NCBI GenBank assembly: GCA_000017645.1
Contig: CP000781.1
Coordinates: 5,009,501 to 5,073,500, forward strand
Length of the DNA stretch: 64,000 nt
Direction of reading: 5' to 3'
Source: Xanthobacter autotrophicus Py2
GTDB lineage: Bacteria; Pseudomonadota; Alphaproteobacteria; Rhizobiales; Xanthobacteraceae
The stretch's first letter is position 1. Each line of letters starts with the position of its first letter. This document shows positions 37,361 through 48,552 of the stretch, in pieces. The position numbers were made by a program, and so were the translations under genes. The notes beneath the pieces were generated by a model. It was not told the DNA's origin and made no database searches. It saw only the letters and a program-made list of their open reading frames with translations.

Positions 37361-39097
37361 GTGAGTGACGCCTTCCTGAAGGACGCGTTCGTCTATCTCC
37401 TCGCCGCCGGAATCCTCGTTCCGTTGTTTCACCGTGCCCGAATCGGCGCCGTGGTGGGCTTCATTGCCGCCGGAGCGCTCATCGGCCCCCACGGTCTCGG
37501 CCGGCTGGCGGACAGCCTGCCCTTCGTGCGCTTCATCACCATTTCCAGTCCCGAGCGCGCCGCCCCCTTCGGCGAACTGGGGGTGGTGTTCCTGCTGTTC
37601 CTGCTGGGCCTTGAGTTCTCGGCCCCCCGCCTGTGGAAGCTGCGGCGGGAGGTGTTCGGCGTCGGCGCCCTGCAGGTGCTGTTCTGCGGCGTCCCGCTGG
37701 CCCTCGGGCTGGCATTGGTGGCCGTGCCGGAGCCGGAGGTGGCGCTGGTGCTTGGCTTCGCCCTCGCCCTGTCGTCCACCGCGCTGGTCAGCCAGCTGCT
37801 CATCGACCAGCACCGCTCTTTGGCGCCGCTGGGGCAGCTGGTCATCGCCGTGCTGCTGTTCCAGGACCTGATGGTGGTGCCCATCCTGCTCGCGGCCGAG
37901 CTTTTGAGCGGGCCGGCGACCGATGTCCTCACCCTCGCAGCCATGGCGCTGGCAAAGGCCACGGGCGCGGTGGCGCTCATCCTGGTGGCCGGGCGCTTCG
38001 TGCTGGCGCCGCTGGTGGCGGTGGCCGCCTCCACCCGCTCGCGCGAGCTGATCATGGCCATCACCCTGGTGGTGGTGGTGGGCTCGGCGGCGGTGACCCA
38101 TGCCGCTGGGCTGTCCAGCGCGCTCGGCGCCTTCCTCGCCGGCATGGCGCTCTCGGAAACCGCCTATCGCCACCAGATCGAGGTGGACCTGGAGCCGTTC
38201 AAGGGCCTGCTGGTGGGTGTGTTCTTCGTTACCGTGGGCATGAGCCTTGATTTCGCGGCTGTGCTGCCGCGCGCCCTGTGGGTGGTGGCTGGGGTCGCCG
38301 CGCTGATCGCGGTGAAGGCCGCCTGCACCTATGGCGCCGCCCGGTTGCTGCGCGTGAGCGCGCCCGCCGCCGCCGAGGCCGCCCTGCTGTTGTCCCAGAC
38401 CGGGGAATTCGCCTTCGTGGTGCTGGGGCTGCTCGCCGCCAAGGGCGTGCTGGGCGCGCAGGATGCCGCCACCCTCGTCGCCGTGGTCAGCCTCAGCCTT
38501 GCCGCAACGCCGGTGCTGGCCCGTGTCGCGGCAAGGCTCGGGCGCACGCTGGATGCAAGGCTGCATGACGCCCTGGCGCCGGTGGCCAGCACCGCCAGCG
38601 GCCATGTGATCATCGGTGGGTTCGGCCGGGTGGGCCGCACCATCGCCGACGCACTGGACGAGGAAGGCGTGCCCTATGTGGCGGTGGACGCCGACCCGAG
38701 ACGGGTGGCGCAGGCCCGGACGGCGGGACGACCGGTGTTCTTCGGCGATGCCGGGCGGGCCGAGATCCTCGACCGTCTGGGGGCGGAGCGCGCGCTCGCC
38801 TTCGTGGCGACGCTGGACGCGCCCAACGCCGCCGAGCGCATGGTGGCAGCGGTGCGCCAGCACTGGCCCGGCACGGCGGTGATCGCCCGCGCCAAGGATG
38901 CCGAGCATGCCCGCCGCCTCGCCGCGCTCGGGGTGGCCGGCGTCATTCCGGAGGCGGCGGAGGCGAGCCTCCAGCTCATGGCCCAGCTTCTGTCCAGCCT
39001 CGGGCTTGCCGACGAGGCGGTGGCCGCCCGCACCGAGCAGACGCGGGCGCGCATCCGCGACGACATCGAGCGGCGCACCGGCGCGGAAGGGATCTGA
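37361..39097 (+). CDS. Kef-type K+/H+ antiporter (CPA2) with TrkA-N domain
   Basis: The 578-residue protein has about 12 hydrophobic segments with the CPA2 marks GFIAAGALIGPHGLG, LLGLEFSAPRLWKLRR and LVIAVLLFQDLMVVPILL (the QD motif of Kef), followed by an RCK/TrkA-N Rossmann domain (about 420-540) with VIIGGFGRVGRTIADAL as the dinucleotide loop. It exports K+ under control of nucleotide or glutathione ligands. GTG 37361 is preferred over 37319, as GGGAAAAGAAG precedes it. The channel gene starts four bases after its stop, suggesting a K+ module. Confidence 0.9.
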   Translation: MSDAFLKDAFVYLLAAGILVPLFHRARIGAVVGFIAAGALIGPHGLGRLADSLPFVRFITISSPERAAPFGELGVVFLLFLLGLEFSAPRLWKLRREVFGVGALQVLFCGVPLALGLALVAVPEPEVALVLGFALALSSTALVSQLLIDQHRSLAPLGQLVIAVLLFQDLMVVPILLAAELLSGPATDVLTLAAMALAKATGAVALILVAGRFVLAPLVAVAASTRSRELIMAITLVVVVGSAAVTHAAGLSSALGAFLAGMALSETAYRHQIEVDLEPFKGLLVGVFFVTVGMSLDFAAVLPRALWVVAGVAALIAVKAACTYGAARLLRVSAPAAAEAALLLSQTGEFAFVVLGLLAAKGVLGAQDAATLVAVVSLSLAATPVLARVAARLGRTLDARLHDALAPVASTASGHVIIGGFGRVGRTIADALDEEGVPYVAVDADPRRVAQARTAGRPVFFGDAGRAEILDRLGAERALAFVATLDAPNAAERMVAAVRQHWPGTAVIARAKDAEHARRLAALGVAGVIPEAAEASLQLMAQLLSSLGLADEAVAARTEQTRARIRDDIERRTGAEGI

Positions 39098-39101
39098 CGG
39101 C

Positions 39102-40259
39102 ATGAGGTGGAGAAAGCTGCGCCGCAGCGTCTTCGACATTCTGGAGCGGGACCTGCCTGGCGACCATATCGCCGATGCGGTCCACTATTTCCTCATCATC
39201 ACAGTGCTGCTCTCGGTGAGCGGCGCGGTGCTCGCGACCGTTCCGTCGCTGCAACTGCGGGACAAATGGTGGTTTCACTGGGGCGAGTTCAGCGCCCTCC
39301 TCATCTTCACGGTGGAATATGCCGTGCGGCTTTGGGTGGCGCCCGAGCACCCATTGCGGCGCCGGCTCAAGCCCCTCGTGGCGCGGGCGCGCTACGCGGT
39401 GACAGTGCCGGCGCTGATCGACCTTGTCGCCATCCTGCCCTGGTTCGTCTCGCTCATCACCGAGGTCGACGTCCACGCACTGCTGGTGCTCCGGCTGCTG
39501 CGCTTCCTGAAGCTTGCGCGCTATTCCTCAGGCTTCAACGCGCTCTACCTGGCAGTGCGGCGCGAGCGCTATGCGCTTTTGTCCTGCCTCATCATCCTGT
39601 GGACCGGCGTGCTGATGGCGGCCACCGCCATGTATCTCATCGAGCGCGACGTGCAGCCGGAGAAGTTCGGCTCCATTCCCGAGGCCATGTGGTGGGCCAT
39701 CACCACACTGACCACGGTGGGCTATGGCGACGTGGTTCCGGTGACCAACCTGGGGCGCGTGGTGGGTGCCGTCACCATGGTGTCGGGCCTGATGATGCTG
39801 GCGCTGCCCATCGCCATCATCGCCAGCTCGTTCTCGGAGGTCATCTCGAAGCACAATTTCGTGGTCACCTTCTCCATGATCTCGCGGCTGCCGCCGTTCT
39901 CGGACCTGGAGGCGCCGGTGCTGGGGGACATCCTGCCCCTGCTCAATTCCCGCAGCTTCGACCGGGGCCACCATGTGGTGCGCAGGGGCGAGAACGCCGC
40001 CCACCTGTTCGTGGTGCTGCAGGGCCAACTGGAGATGGAGGACGAGGCGGGCACGCGCCGGCTGGGCCCCGGCGACGTGTTCGGCCTGTTGCCCGGCCTC
40101 CCCAAGACCAAGCCGCTGCAGGTCCGCGCCCTGGTCAAGACCAAGATCCTCGCCATTGAGGAGAACGAATTGCACATGCTGGCGCTGCGCCATCCCACCC
40201 TGATGGGCCGCCTCCTTGCCGCCGCCGCCGTGGACCGGGAGCCGGACCCGGAGGCGTGA
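39102..40259 (+). CDS. 6-TM K+ channel with cyclic-nucleotide-binding-like domain (MlotiK1 type)
   Basis: The 385-residue channel has six membrane segments: S4 with RLLRFLKLARYSS (about 131-143), a pore helix and filter TTVGYGD at 204-210, and S6 (about 218-247). The C-terminal part (about 285-365) looks like a CNBD: HVVRRGENAAHLFVVLQGQLEME is normal, but the phosphate-binding cassette is FGLLPGLPKTKPLQVRAL, lacking the usual Gly-Glu and the cAMP-phosphate Arg. It probably is not gated by cAMP in the usual way. It starts four bases after the Kef-type gene. Confidence 0.88.
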   Translation: MRWRKLRRSVFDILERDLPGDHIADAVHYFLIITVLLSVSGAVLATVPSLQLRDKWWFHWGEFSALLIFTVEYAVRLWVAPEHPLRRRLKPLVARARYAVTVPALIDLVAILPWFVSLITEVDVHALLVLRLLRFLKLARYSSGFNALYLAVRRERYALLSCLIILWTGVLMAATAMYLIERDVQPEKFGSIPEAMWWAITTLTTVGYGDVVPVTNLGRVVGAVTMVSGLMMLALPIAIIASSFSEVISKHNFVVTFSMISRLPPFSDLEAPVLGDILPLLNSRSFDRGHHVVRRGENAAHLFVVLQGQLEMEDEAGTRRLGPGDVFGLLPGLPKTKPLQVRALVKTKILAIEENELHMLALRHPTLMGRLLAAAAVDREPDPEA

Positions 40260-40309
40260 GAGGAAGTCCTGTTCGGCCATTCGGGACGAGCATTGTCGCC
40301 GTCGACCGC

Positions 40310-40419
40310 CGTCATGGCCGGGCTTGTCCCGACCATCCACGCGGGGATGCTGGGAAAAGTTTTCGGGCGTTTTCGCAAGCAGTTGGGCGTGGATACCCGG
40401 CACAAGGCCGGGCATGACG
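40310..40419. repeat. REP-like long inverted repeat
   Basis: A 32-base arm (40310-40341) beginning CGTCATGGCCGGGCTTGTCC has a partner (40388-40419), whose reverse complement agrees at 26 of 32 positions; the gap is 46 bases. Such CATGGCCGGGCTTGTCC palindromes are widespread in alphaproteobacterial intergenic DNA. Confidence 0.7.
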
Positions 40420-40489
40420 AAGGGATCGCGGCAACGCCTTTTTTAGTTTCCAAACAAGATCCTGGGGCAGGTCCATTCGCGCAAAAAGA

Positions 40490-40512
40490 AAGGGGCCGCG
40501 ATGCGGCCCCTT
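40490..40512 (-). terminator. Rho-independent terminator of icd
   Basis: AAGGGGCCGC (40490-40499) pairs with GCGGCCCCTT (40503-40512), loop of three. Read on the minus strand it is followed by TCTTTTTGC, a T-run just after the icd stop. Confidence 0.85.
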
Positions 40513-40554
40513 CCGGAACAGTCGAACGCGGGCGTCACCGCCCGCGCCGTGACA

Positions 40555-41769
40555 TCACGCAGCCATGGCCTTGGTGAGGTTCTCGGAGATCTTGTCGAGG
40601 AAGCCGGTGGTGGAGAGCCACTTCTGGTCGGCGCCGACGAGGAGCGCGAGGTCCTTCGTCATGTAGCCTTCTTCCACCGTGTCCACGCACACCTTCTCAA
40701 GGGTCGCGGCGAACTTGGCCAGCTCGTCGTTGCCGTCGAGCTTGGCGCGGTGGGAGAGGCCGCGGGTCCAGGCGAAGATGGAGGCGATGGAGTTGGTGGA
40801 GGTCTCCTTGCCCTTCTGGTGCTCGCGATAGTGACGGGTGACGGTGCCGTGGGCGGCCTCGGCCTCCACGGTCTGGCCGTCGGGCGTCATCAGCACGGAG
40901 GTCATGAGGCCGAGCGAGCCGAAGCCCTGGGCCACGATGTCGGACTGCACGTCGCCGTCGTAGTTCTTGCAGGCCCACACATAGCCGCCGGACCACTTGA
41001 GGGCCGAGGCCACCATGTCGTCGATCAGGCGATGCTCGTAGGTGAGGCCGCGCTTGTCGAACTCGGCCTTGAACTCGGCCTCGTAGACCTCCTGGAAGAT
41101 GTCCTTGAAGCGGCCGTCATAGGCCTTCAGGATCGTGTTCTTCGTGGAGAGATAGACCGGGTAGTTCCGGATCAGGCCGTAGTTGAGCGAGGCGCGGGCG
41201 AATTCGCGGATCGACTCGTCGAGATTGTACATGGACAGCGCCACGCCGGCGCCCGGGAACTTGTACACTTCCTTCTCGATCTTGGTGCCGTCCTCGCCCA
41301 CGAAGGTGACGGTCAGCGTGCCCTTGCCCGGCACCTTGAAATCGGTGGCGCGATACTGGTCGCCGAAGGCATGGCGGCCCACCACGATGGGCTGGGTCCA
41401 GCCCGGCACCAGGCGCGGCACGTTCTTGCAGATGATGGGCTCGCGGAAGATCACGCCGCCCAGGATGTTGCGGATGGTGCCGTTGGGCGACTTCCACATT
41501 TCCTTGAGCTTGAATTCCTCGACGCGGGCCTCGTCCGGGGTAATGGTGGCGCACTTCACGCCCACGCCATGCTTTTTGATGGCATTGGCCGCGTCGACCG
41601 TGACCTTGTCGCTGGTGGCGTCCCGGTTCTCGACCGAAAGATCGTAATATTCCAGGTCGATGTCGAGATAGGGGTGGATCAGCTTGTCCTTGATGTACTG
41701 CCAGATGATCCGGGTCATCTCGTCGCCGTCGAGCTCGACGACCGGATTTGCCACCTTGATCTTCGCCAT
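40555..41769 (-). CDS. icd: NADP-dependent isocitrate dehydrogenase (eukaryote-like, type II)
   Basis: The 404-residue TCA enzyme converts isocitrate to 2-oxoglutarate with NADP. The class II form common in alphaproteobacteria is recognised by [26 protein letters not shown] near the start, [29 protein letters not shown] with the substrate Ser, [14 protein letters not shown], and [30 protein letters not shown] in the NADP-binding region. Start 41769 (MAKIKV) has an AAAGG-type Shine-Dalgarno; a longer frame begins 11 codons earlier. It is monocistronic with its own terminator. Length fits (404-406). Confidence 0.97.
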   Translation of the reverse strand: MAKIKVANPVVELDGDEMTRIIWQYIKDKLIHPYLDIDLEYYDLSVENRDATSDKVTVDAANAIKKHGVGVKCATITPDEARVEEFKLKEMWKSPNGTIRNILGGVIFREPIICKNVPRLVPGWTQPIVVGRHAFGDQYRATDFKVPGKGTLTVTFVGEDGTKIEKEVYKFPGAGVALSMYNLDESIREFARASLNYGLIRNYPVYLSTKNTILKAYDGRFKDIFQEVYEAEFKAEFDKRGLTYEHRLIDDMVASALKWSGGYVWACKNYDGDVQSDIVAQGFGSLGLMTSVLMTPDGQTVEAEAAHGTVTRHYREHQKGKETSTNSIASIFAWTRGLSHRAKLDGNDELAKFAATLEKVCVDTVEEGYMTKDLALLVGADQKWLSTTGFLDKISENLTKAMAA

Positions 41770-42132
41770 GGGACGGCCTTTCAGGACTGCTCTGTGAGCC
41801 AAAAGGGAAAGCGGAGAAGGGACGACCTGCGCTCGCGTGCGGGAAATCCTTCAGCGTCGCCGCTATAGCACCGGCGTGGCGCAGTGCAACAGCCGCAAAC
41901 CCCGGCTTTGGTGTGAGATGATTTCCCACGCCTCGGTATACCGCGCGGCCTTACCTCTCGACCTTACCCCTCGACCTTTTACCATCGGCCTCGGTCTTCG
42001 ACCGATACCAATTGGGTACGCCCAAGAGCCGGCGGGCTTGACCACTGGCCCATGAGCCAAGCGCATCGGCATGACATCACCCCTCGACTTGGCTGCCCAC
42101 CCTGTGCAAAACAGCGCGAAACGGGAGACGAC
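41770..42132. other. 363-base gap between icd and trmJ-like genes
   Basis: It contains divergent promoters, a 13-bp tandem duplication (CCTTACCTCTCGA, CCTTACCCCTCGA at 41949-41974), and a small hairpin TCGGTC-TTC-GACCGA at 41991-42005. No coding frame is convincing. Confidence 0.5.
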
Positions 42133-43029
42133 ATGCCGGGTGCCGGGACCGACAGCACGAAACCATGGGTGGCCGGCGGGCCGGTGGTGATCCTGGTGGA
42201 GCCGCAGCTGGGCCAGAATATCGGCTCGGCGGCGCGGGCCATGGGCAATTTCGGCCTCTCGCGCCTGCGCATCGTGAACCCCCGCGAGGGCTGGCCCAGC
42301 GAGCCGGCCCGCATCTTCTCGGCCGGGGCCGACCGCATCCTCGCCGAGGCCGTGCTCTATCCGGACCTGCGCTCGGCCCTCGTGGGCGTCAACTATGCCT
42401 TCGCCGCCACCGCCCGCGAGCGCGGCATGGCCAAGCCCGTGCTCGGCGCCGACGCGGTGGCGCAGGAGGCCCGCTCCCGCCTTGCCGGCGGGGAAGACGT
42501 GGCCCTGGTGTTCGGCCGCGAGCGCACCGGCCTCTATACGGAGGAGGTGTCGCTGTGCGACGCCATCCTCACCCTGCCGGTGAACCCCGCCTTCGCCTCG
42601 CTGAACCTCGCCATGTGCGTGGCGGTGACCGGCTATGAATGGTTCAAGGCGGAAACCGGGGGCGCCCTGCCCTTCGCCCCGCCGGACCGCTCGCCGCTGG
42701 CGGACAAGGGCGACCTCCTCGCCTTCTTCGATCACCTGGAAGGGGCGCTGGAGCAGTCGGGCTTCTTCCGCTCGCCGGAAAAGGCGCCCTCCACCATCCG
42801 CAACCTGCGCAACATCTTCCATCGCCTCGGCCTGACGCGGCAGGACCTCGCCACGCTGCACGGCGCCGTCACCGCGCTGGAGGAAGGCCGAGCCGGCCGC
42901 GACGCGCGCAAGACCATCCGTATCGCCGACGCCGCCATCCACAAGAGCCGCAAGGCGACGGCACGCAAGACGCCGCCGGAAAGCGCGGAGCCGACGGCGC
43001 CGGTACCGCCCGAGGGCGAGGGCGACTGA
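42133..43029 (+). CDS. TrmJ-type tRNA/rRNA methyltransferase (SPOUT)
   Basis: The 298-residue protein is a SPOUT (TrmH-like) 2'-O-methyltransferase. Motif 1: VILVEPQLGQNIGSAARAMGNFGLSRLRIVNPR; motif 2: ALVFGRERTGLYTEEV; motif 3: ILTLPVNPAFASLNLAMCVAV. These fit TrmJ, which methylates position 32 of certain tRNAs. Start 42133 has GGGAG six bases upstream; the same frame is open 27 codons earlier. A C-terminal basic tail (about 265-298) may bind RNA. It is convergent with the downstream hydrolase gene, with a three-base gap. Confidence 0.9.
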   Translation: MPGAGTDSTKPWVAGGPVVILVEPQLGQNIGSAARAMGNFGLSRLRIVNPREGWPSEPARIFSAGADRILAEAVLYPDLRSALVGVNYAFAATARERGMAKPVLGADAVAQEARSRLAGGEDVALVFGRERTGLYTEEVSLCDAILTLPVNPAFASLNLAMCVAVTGYEWFKAETGGALPFAPPDRSPLADKGDLLAFFDHLEGALEQSGFFRSPEKAPSTIRNLRNIFHRLGLTRQDLATLHGAVTALEEGRAGRDARKTIRIADAAIHKSRKATARKTPPESAEPTAPVPPEGEGD

Positions 43030-43032
43030 GCT

Positions 43033-43923
43033 TCAGCCGCCGAGCCTTTCGCCTAGAAAAGCCCCGGCCTCGGCCAGCGCCCGGCGCCCGTCGGCGAGGC
43101 GGTGGTACCAGATGGGCCAGGCGTGGATCATGTGCGGATAGATGGAGAGGCGCACCTCTCCATCACAGGCGCCGATCCGACCGGCCATGCGCACCGCGTC
43201 ATCCAGCAGGGTTTCCGCCGATCCCACCTGAATGAGGATGGGCGGCAGGCCCGAAAGATCTGCAAGAAGCGGGCTGACCAACGGATCCGTCCGGCTTCCA
43301 CCCCCCGAATGATAGGCCTCAGCCAGCATTTCGAGATAGGCCCGATGGATGAGCGGATCCACCGCATCCTTGGTATCGATGCTGGCGCCCGTCATGTGGA
43401 GGTCCACCCAGGGCGAGACCAGCCAGCCGCAGGCCGGCAGCTCCCAGCCCTTCGCCCGCAGCCGCTGGAACAGCGCCAGCGTCAGCCCGCCCCCGGCGCT
43501 GTCGCCGCCGACTGCGATGTGGCGCGCCGCATAACCCTGCGCCAGCAGGAAGCCATAGGCCGCCTCGGCATCCTCCAGCGCGGCGGGAAAGGGATGCTCG
43601 GGCGCGAGGCGATAGGCGATGGCCAGGGTGCGGATGCCGGCCGCCCGCCCTGCCCCCGTCACCATGGTGCGATGGCTCTTCAGCGAGCCGGAGGAATAGC
43701 CGCCCCCATGCAGGAACAGCAGCACCCGCGCCTGATCCGCCCCCGGCGCCAGCGACCATTCGCCGGGCACGCCGCCCGCGTCCACGGGCGTCACGGTGAT
43801 GTCGGGATCGATGGGGTCGATGGCGGTGACCTGATCCATCCGCGCGCGCCGCTCGGCCAGGGTCTGGGGCCGGGGACTTGCGGCGAGGATCGCGCGCAGC
43901 GCATCCATGTCGGAATTACCCAT
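43033..43923 (-). CDS. alpha/beta hydrolase of the hormone-sensitive-lipase family
   Basis: The 296-residue esterase has LFLHGGGYSSGS (oxyanion HGGG), the nucleophile elbow VGGDSAGGGLTLAL, and a catalytic His in HMIHAWPIWYH. The Asp should lie in the DPLVSPLL segment region. Starts at 43923 (MGNSDMD) or 43908 are plausible. It probably hydrolyses short-chain esters. It lies alone on the minus strand between trmJ and the tRNA gene. Confidence 0.88.
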   Translation of the reverse strand: MGNSDMDALRAILAASPRPQTLAERRARMDQVTAIDPIDPDITVTPVDAGGVPGEWSLAPGADQARVLLFLHGGGYSSGSLKSHRTMVTGAGRAAGIRTLAIAYRLAPEHPFPAALEDAEAAYGFLLAQGYAARHIAVGGDSAGGGLTLALFQRLRAKGWELPACGWLVSPWVDLHMTGASIDTKDAVDPLIHRAYLEMLAEAYHSGGGSRTDPLVSPLLADLSGLPPILIQVGSAETLLDDAVRMAGRIGACDGEVRLSIYPHMIHAWPIWYHRLADGRRALAEAGAFLGERLGG

Positions 43924-44132
43924 CGGCGCTCTCCCCGGTTCTGATTGTCGCCATCCTGGGCGTTTTCCGAGGACTGGCAAGGGCTGGCGCGGGACCGGCC
44001 GGGCCGGCGCAAGGCGCGTCGTCCACAGGGCGGCCCGCTCGCGGGCATTATTTCCGCGCCAGCCCTTTCAATCGGGAACGAGGGTTGCTACATACGCCTC
44101 GTCGACGGGCGGTTCGCCGGCTCGACAATTGA

Positions 44133-45920
<1,788 letters not shown>

Positions 45921-45939
45921 AGCGCACTCTCCTGAGGTG

Positions 45940-46125
45940 TCAGGAGCGCGTCGTGCTGCGTTCCTTCATCTGCTCTTCGAACACCTCCCGCGCAGCACGA
46001 CGGGCGAGCAGGCGAGCCAACTCGCTCAGGCGCGGGTCGGGACCGTCGCCGCGGCGCACGAGCGACAGTTCCGGCTCGACGAGCCGAAGCGCGCTCCTTT
46101 GCTGCTGGCGTTTGTCCTGGTCCAT
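45940..46125 (-). CDS. small hypothetical protein upstream of recombinase
   Basis: The 61-residue product starts MDQDKRQQQRSALRLVEPELSLV and ends in a basic helical part (LARLLARRAAREVFEEQMKERS). It is 19 bases upstream of the recombinase on the same strand, so it may be a small accessory or excision factor; no family is recognised. The upstream extension to 46194 is less likely. The basic/helical end suggests DNA binding as a possibility only. Confidence 0.55.
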   Translation of the reverse strand: MDQDKRQQQRSALRLVEPELSLVRRGDGPDPRLSELARLLARRAAREVFEEQMKERSTTRS

Positions 46126-46386
46126 CGTTGCGCCGTTCGATAGCGATTGCAAGTTGATCGGCTTCACGATTGTTGTGAATCGAAGTATAAGCAACGCAAA
46201 TCAACGGAGAGTATTCGACGGCATTCGGCATATTGTTGCTGGTGCTGGCGCCATCCGGCGTAGAAAAGCGCATCACAGCAGACGGAAAATACCGGCATCG
46301 GATGGCGCGGCGATCCGCTCTCTGGCCAAGCCTGTCTGAAACGCGTTTCGCCATCGCGTCCTCACTTGTCTGCACAACAAATCTGG

Positions 46387-46406
46387 GCTATATATCCAGA
46401 TATAGC
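46387..46406. promoter_or_regulatory. operator palindrome before vapB
   Basis: GCTATAT (46387-46393) and ATATAGC (46400-46406) are perfect 7-bp arms around ATCCAG, 13 bases before the vapB ATG. Type II antitoxins autoregulate through such sites, so this likely controls the whole operon. Confidence 0.65.
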
Positions 46407-46419
46407 ATGGAGGGTGGCC

Positions 46420-46722
46420 ATGGGCAATGCTGCACAGAAGAGAGCGATCCAGAATTACCGCGCCCGTCTGACGCAGCGCGGCTTCACGCGCTTCGAGATC
46501 ATGGCGCTCGAATCCGATCGCGAGCTGATACGCGCTCTTGCCCGTCGTCTGGCTGAGGAAGGGCCGGAAGCGGAGCAGGTTCGCGCGGCCGTGAAGACAG
46601 TCGTCGCTGGCGAACCACCCAAGCCCGGCGGCATCCTCACCGCTTTACGCCGCTCGCCGCTGGTGGGCGCGGAGCTTGATCTTTCCCGCCCGCGTGAAGA
46701 GGGGCGTAAGGTCGATCTGTGA
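46420..46722 (+). CDS. VapB-like antitoxin
   Basis: The 100-residue protein is encoded just before a PIN toxin. Its N-terminal part (MGNAAQKRAIQNYRARLTQRGFTRFEIMALESDRELIRALARRLAEE) resembles a ribbon/helix DNA-binding fold seen in Hyphomicrobiales antitoxins, and the C-terminal PLVGAELDLSRPREEGRKVDL is the usual toxin-wrapping tail. GGAGGG precedes the ATG by five bases. Its stop overlaps the vapC GTG by four bases. It is the first gene of the defence-like operon. Confidence 0.85.
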   Translation: MGNAAQKRAIQNYRARLTQRGFTRFEIMALESDRELIRALARRLAEEGPEAEQVRAAVKTVVAGEPPKPGGILTALRRSPLVGAELDLSRPREEGRKVDL

Positions 46723-47162
46723 CGCGCTATCTCCTCGATACCAACATCATCAGCAATATCGTCAAGCCGCAGCCGTCGGCGTCGTTGCTGGCTTGGATGG
46801 CAACACAGCGCGACGAGGACCTGTTTATTGCGTCATTGACCGTCGCTGAAATTCGACGTGGCATTCTGGAAAAGCCCCGCGGCAAGAAACGCGATGCGCT
46901 CGACGCCTGGTTTGTCGGGCCGGAGGGGCCGCAGGCCCTGTTCACGGGCCGCATTTTATCCTTCGACGCCAAGGCCGGCCTGATCTGGGCGCGGCTGATG
47001 GCGGAGGGCAAGGTGGCGGGTCGTCCCCGTAGCGGACTCGACATGATCATCGCCGCCGTCGCCGGTGCGAATGAATGCGTCGTGGTGACTGACAACGAGA
47101 AGGACTTCGCCGGGCTCCAGATCATCAATCCGTTGCGTGGCGGCCTGGAGGGGGAAAAATGA
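46719..47162 (+). CDS. VapC-like PIN-domain toxin
   Basis: The 147-residue ribonuclease has the PIN active site: D7 (YLLDTNIISN), E44 (TVAEIRRG), D108 (SGLDMIIAAVA) and D125 (VVTDNEKDF). It cleaves tRNA or rRNA when free of antitoxin. GTG start overlapping vapB by four bases, and its own TGA overlaps the SIR2 ATG by four bases (ATGA), so the toxin is translationally tied to the SIR2-HerA genes. Confidence 0.9.
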   Translation: MTRYLLDTNIISNIVKPQPSASLLAWMATQRDEDLFIASLTVAEIRRGILEKPRGKKRDALDAWFVGPEGPQALFTGRILSFDAKAGLIWARLMAEGKVAGRPRSGLDMIIAAVAGANECVVVTDNEKDFAGLQIINPLRGGLEGEK

Positions 47163-48550
47163 AGATGGCGCCGCCGCCTGTACCCATCGAGTACCAGCTC
47201 ATCGGTCTGACCGAAGACGGCAATGCTGGAGATCTCCTGCTTGGGCTTGACCAGAAACAGGGGCGAGTTCGCCTCCAAGCTCTGATCTCCGAATGGCTAC
47301 GCATGGAAAACCTCGTGGTTTTGACGGGTTCCGGTACGTCGGTTTCAGCCGGCGGGAAGACCATGGCGAATCTTGAAACCGCTGTCTTCGAAACGATCGA
47401 GGCCCTCCCGGATGTGCCTGCCTCAATCGGCCCCATCATCAAGGCGCGGAGGGACGCCGTCTGGCTGGCTAATTTTATCGATGAACCGACGCTAGGTTTC
47501 GAAGCTTGGCTATCCTTCGTCGCCAACGCCTTGGTCATTGGCCAGTCGAAAGACGCACCATTCTCCGGTGTCACCTGGCCGAGCACACCCGCACCAAGCT
47601 TTGACGATCTCCAGTGGTTCGTAAACCATCTGCGCATGTCGATTTTCGCAGAATGCGCGCTGTCCTTGCCCGATAAGGCCATGGCGAAGTCGATAAGAGA
47701 GACCCCGCCGCAGCTCGCATTTCTCTCCAAGCTCGTCGCCCGAGATAGCAATCTCGGGCGAACTCATCTTTTCACGTTGAACTACGACACCCTGTTCGAG
47801 CAGGCGCTGGAGTTGCTCGGCATCCAGTATTTCGATGGGTTCACCGGCCGCGCCGCAGCGCGGTTCGATCCCTCCGTCTACGGCCTTGACGTCTATTATC
47901 CGGGGGAAGTCGCCGAAGGCCGAGTCCGGCGCTTCGACAAGTTCCTGCATTTTTACAAGCTGCATGGGTCAATTCACTGGTTCGAGCAAGATGGCGAGAT
48001 GCGGGCGCGGCACCCCGACCTCGCGCCGTTCCGAGCCTATGTGGACTTGAAGCCGGAGGAGAAGGCAGCCGCACTCGTTGATCTTGCCGAGGGAACCGCA
48101 TCGATCGGTATTCTGCCGACCGCGAATAAGTTCACGCAGACGCTGACGATGCCGTATGCGCATCTCTTCCGATCATTCCAAGTGCGCCTCGGCATCCCTC
48201 AGACGTTCCTGCTCGTCCTCGGCTACGGCTTCGGCGACGATCATGTCAGCCGAATCATCGAGAGTGCCTTGATCAACCCGTCGCTGGTTATGCTGGTGGT
48301 GGAGCCCAATCCGGAGAGCCCGGTCGTCGAGCGCATCCGGCGGTACAAGGACCTTGGCAAGCGCGCTTTCGTGTTGTGCCCGACCGACGCAGCCTTTGCG
48401 GCTGCCACGTTCAAGCACGCGACCTTTGATGATTTTGCGCGGTCAGCGATGCCCGACGTCCAATGGCTCGACGATTTCTTGCGTCTGCGTCGTTTTGAAA
48501 AGCAGTTCGCCTCGTCTGCAATGCCCGCCGAACCCGATACGGGGGCTTGA
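47159..48550 (+). CDS. SIR2-domain protein (SIR2-HerA defence type)
   Basis: The 463-residue protein has the NAD-binding SIR2 fold: VVLTGSGTSVSAGGKTMA (57-70), LNYDTLFEQAL with N208, KLHGSIHW with H269, and GYGFGDDHVSRII at 355-367. In the defence forms (ThsA, DSR, SIR2-HerA), the Asn and His are needed for NAD+ hydrolysis on phage infection. It is followed two bases after its stop by a HerA ATPase, the standard SIR2-HerA pair. The first 40 residues precede the usual domain. Its translation is coupled to vapC. Confidence 0.92.
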   Translation: MKMAPPPVPIEYQLIGLTEDGNAGDLLLGLDQKQGRVRLQALISEWLRMENLVVLTGSGTSVSAGGKTMANLETAVFETIEALPDVPASIGPIIKARRDAVWLANFIDEPTLGFEAWLSFVANALVIGQSKDAPFSGVTWPSTPAPSFDDLQWFVNHLRMSIFAECALSLPDKAMAKSIRETPPQLAFLSKLVARDSNLGRTHLFTLNYDTLFEQALELLGIQYFDGFTGRAAARFDPSVYGLDVYYPGEVAEGRVRRFDKFLHFYKLHGSIHWFEQDGEMRARHPDLAPFRAYVDLKPEEKAAALVDLAEGTASIGILPTANKFTQTLTMPYAHLFRSFQVRLGIPQTFLLVLGYGFGDDHVSRIIESALINPSLVMLVVEPNPESPVVERIRRYKDLGKRAFVLCPTDAAFAAATFKHATFDDFARSAMPDVQWLDDFLRLRRFEKQFASSAMPAEPDTGA

Positions 48551-48552
48551 CC

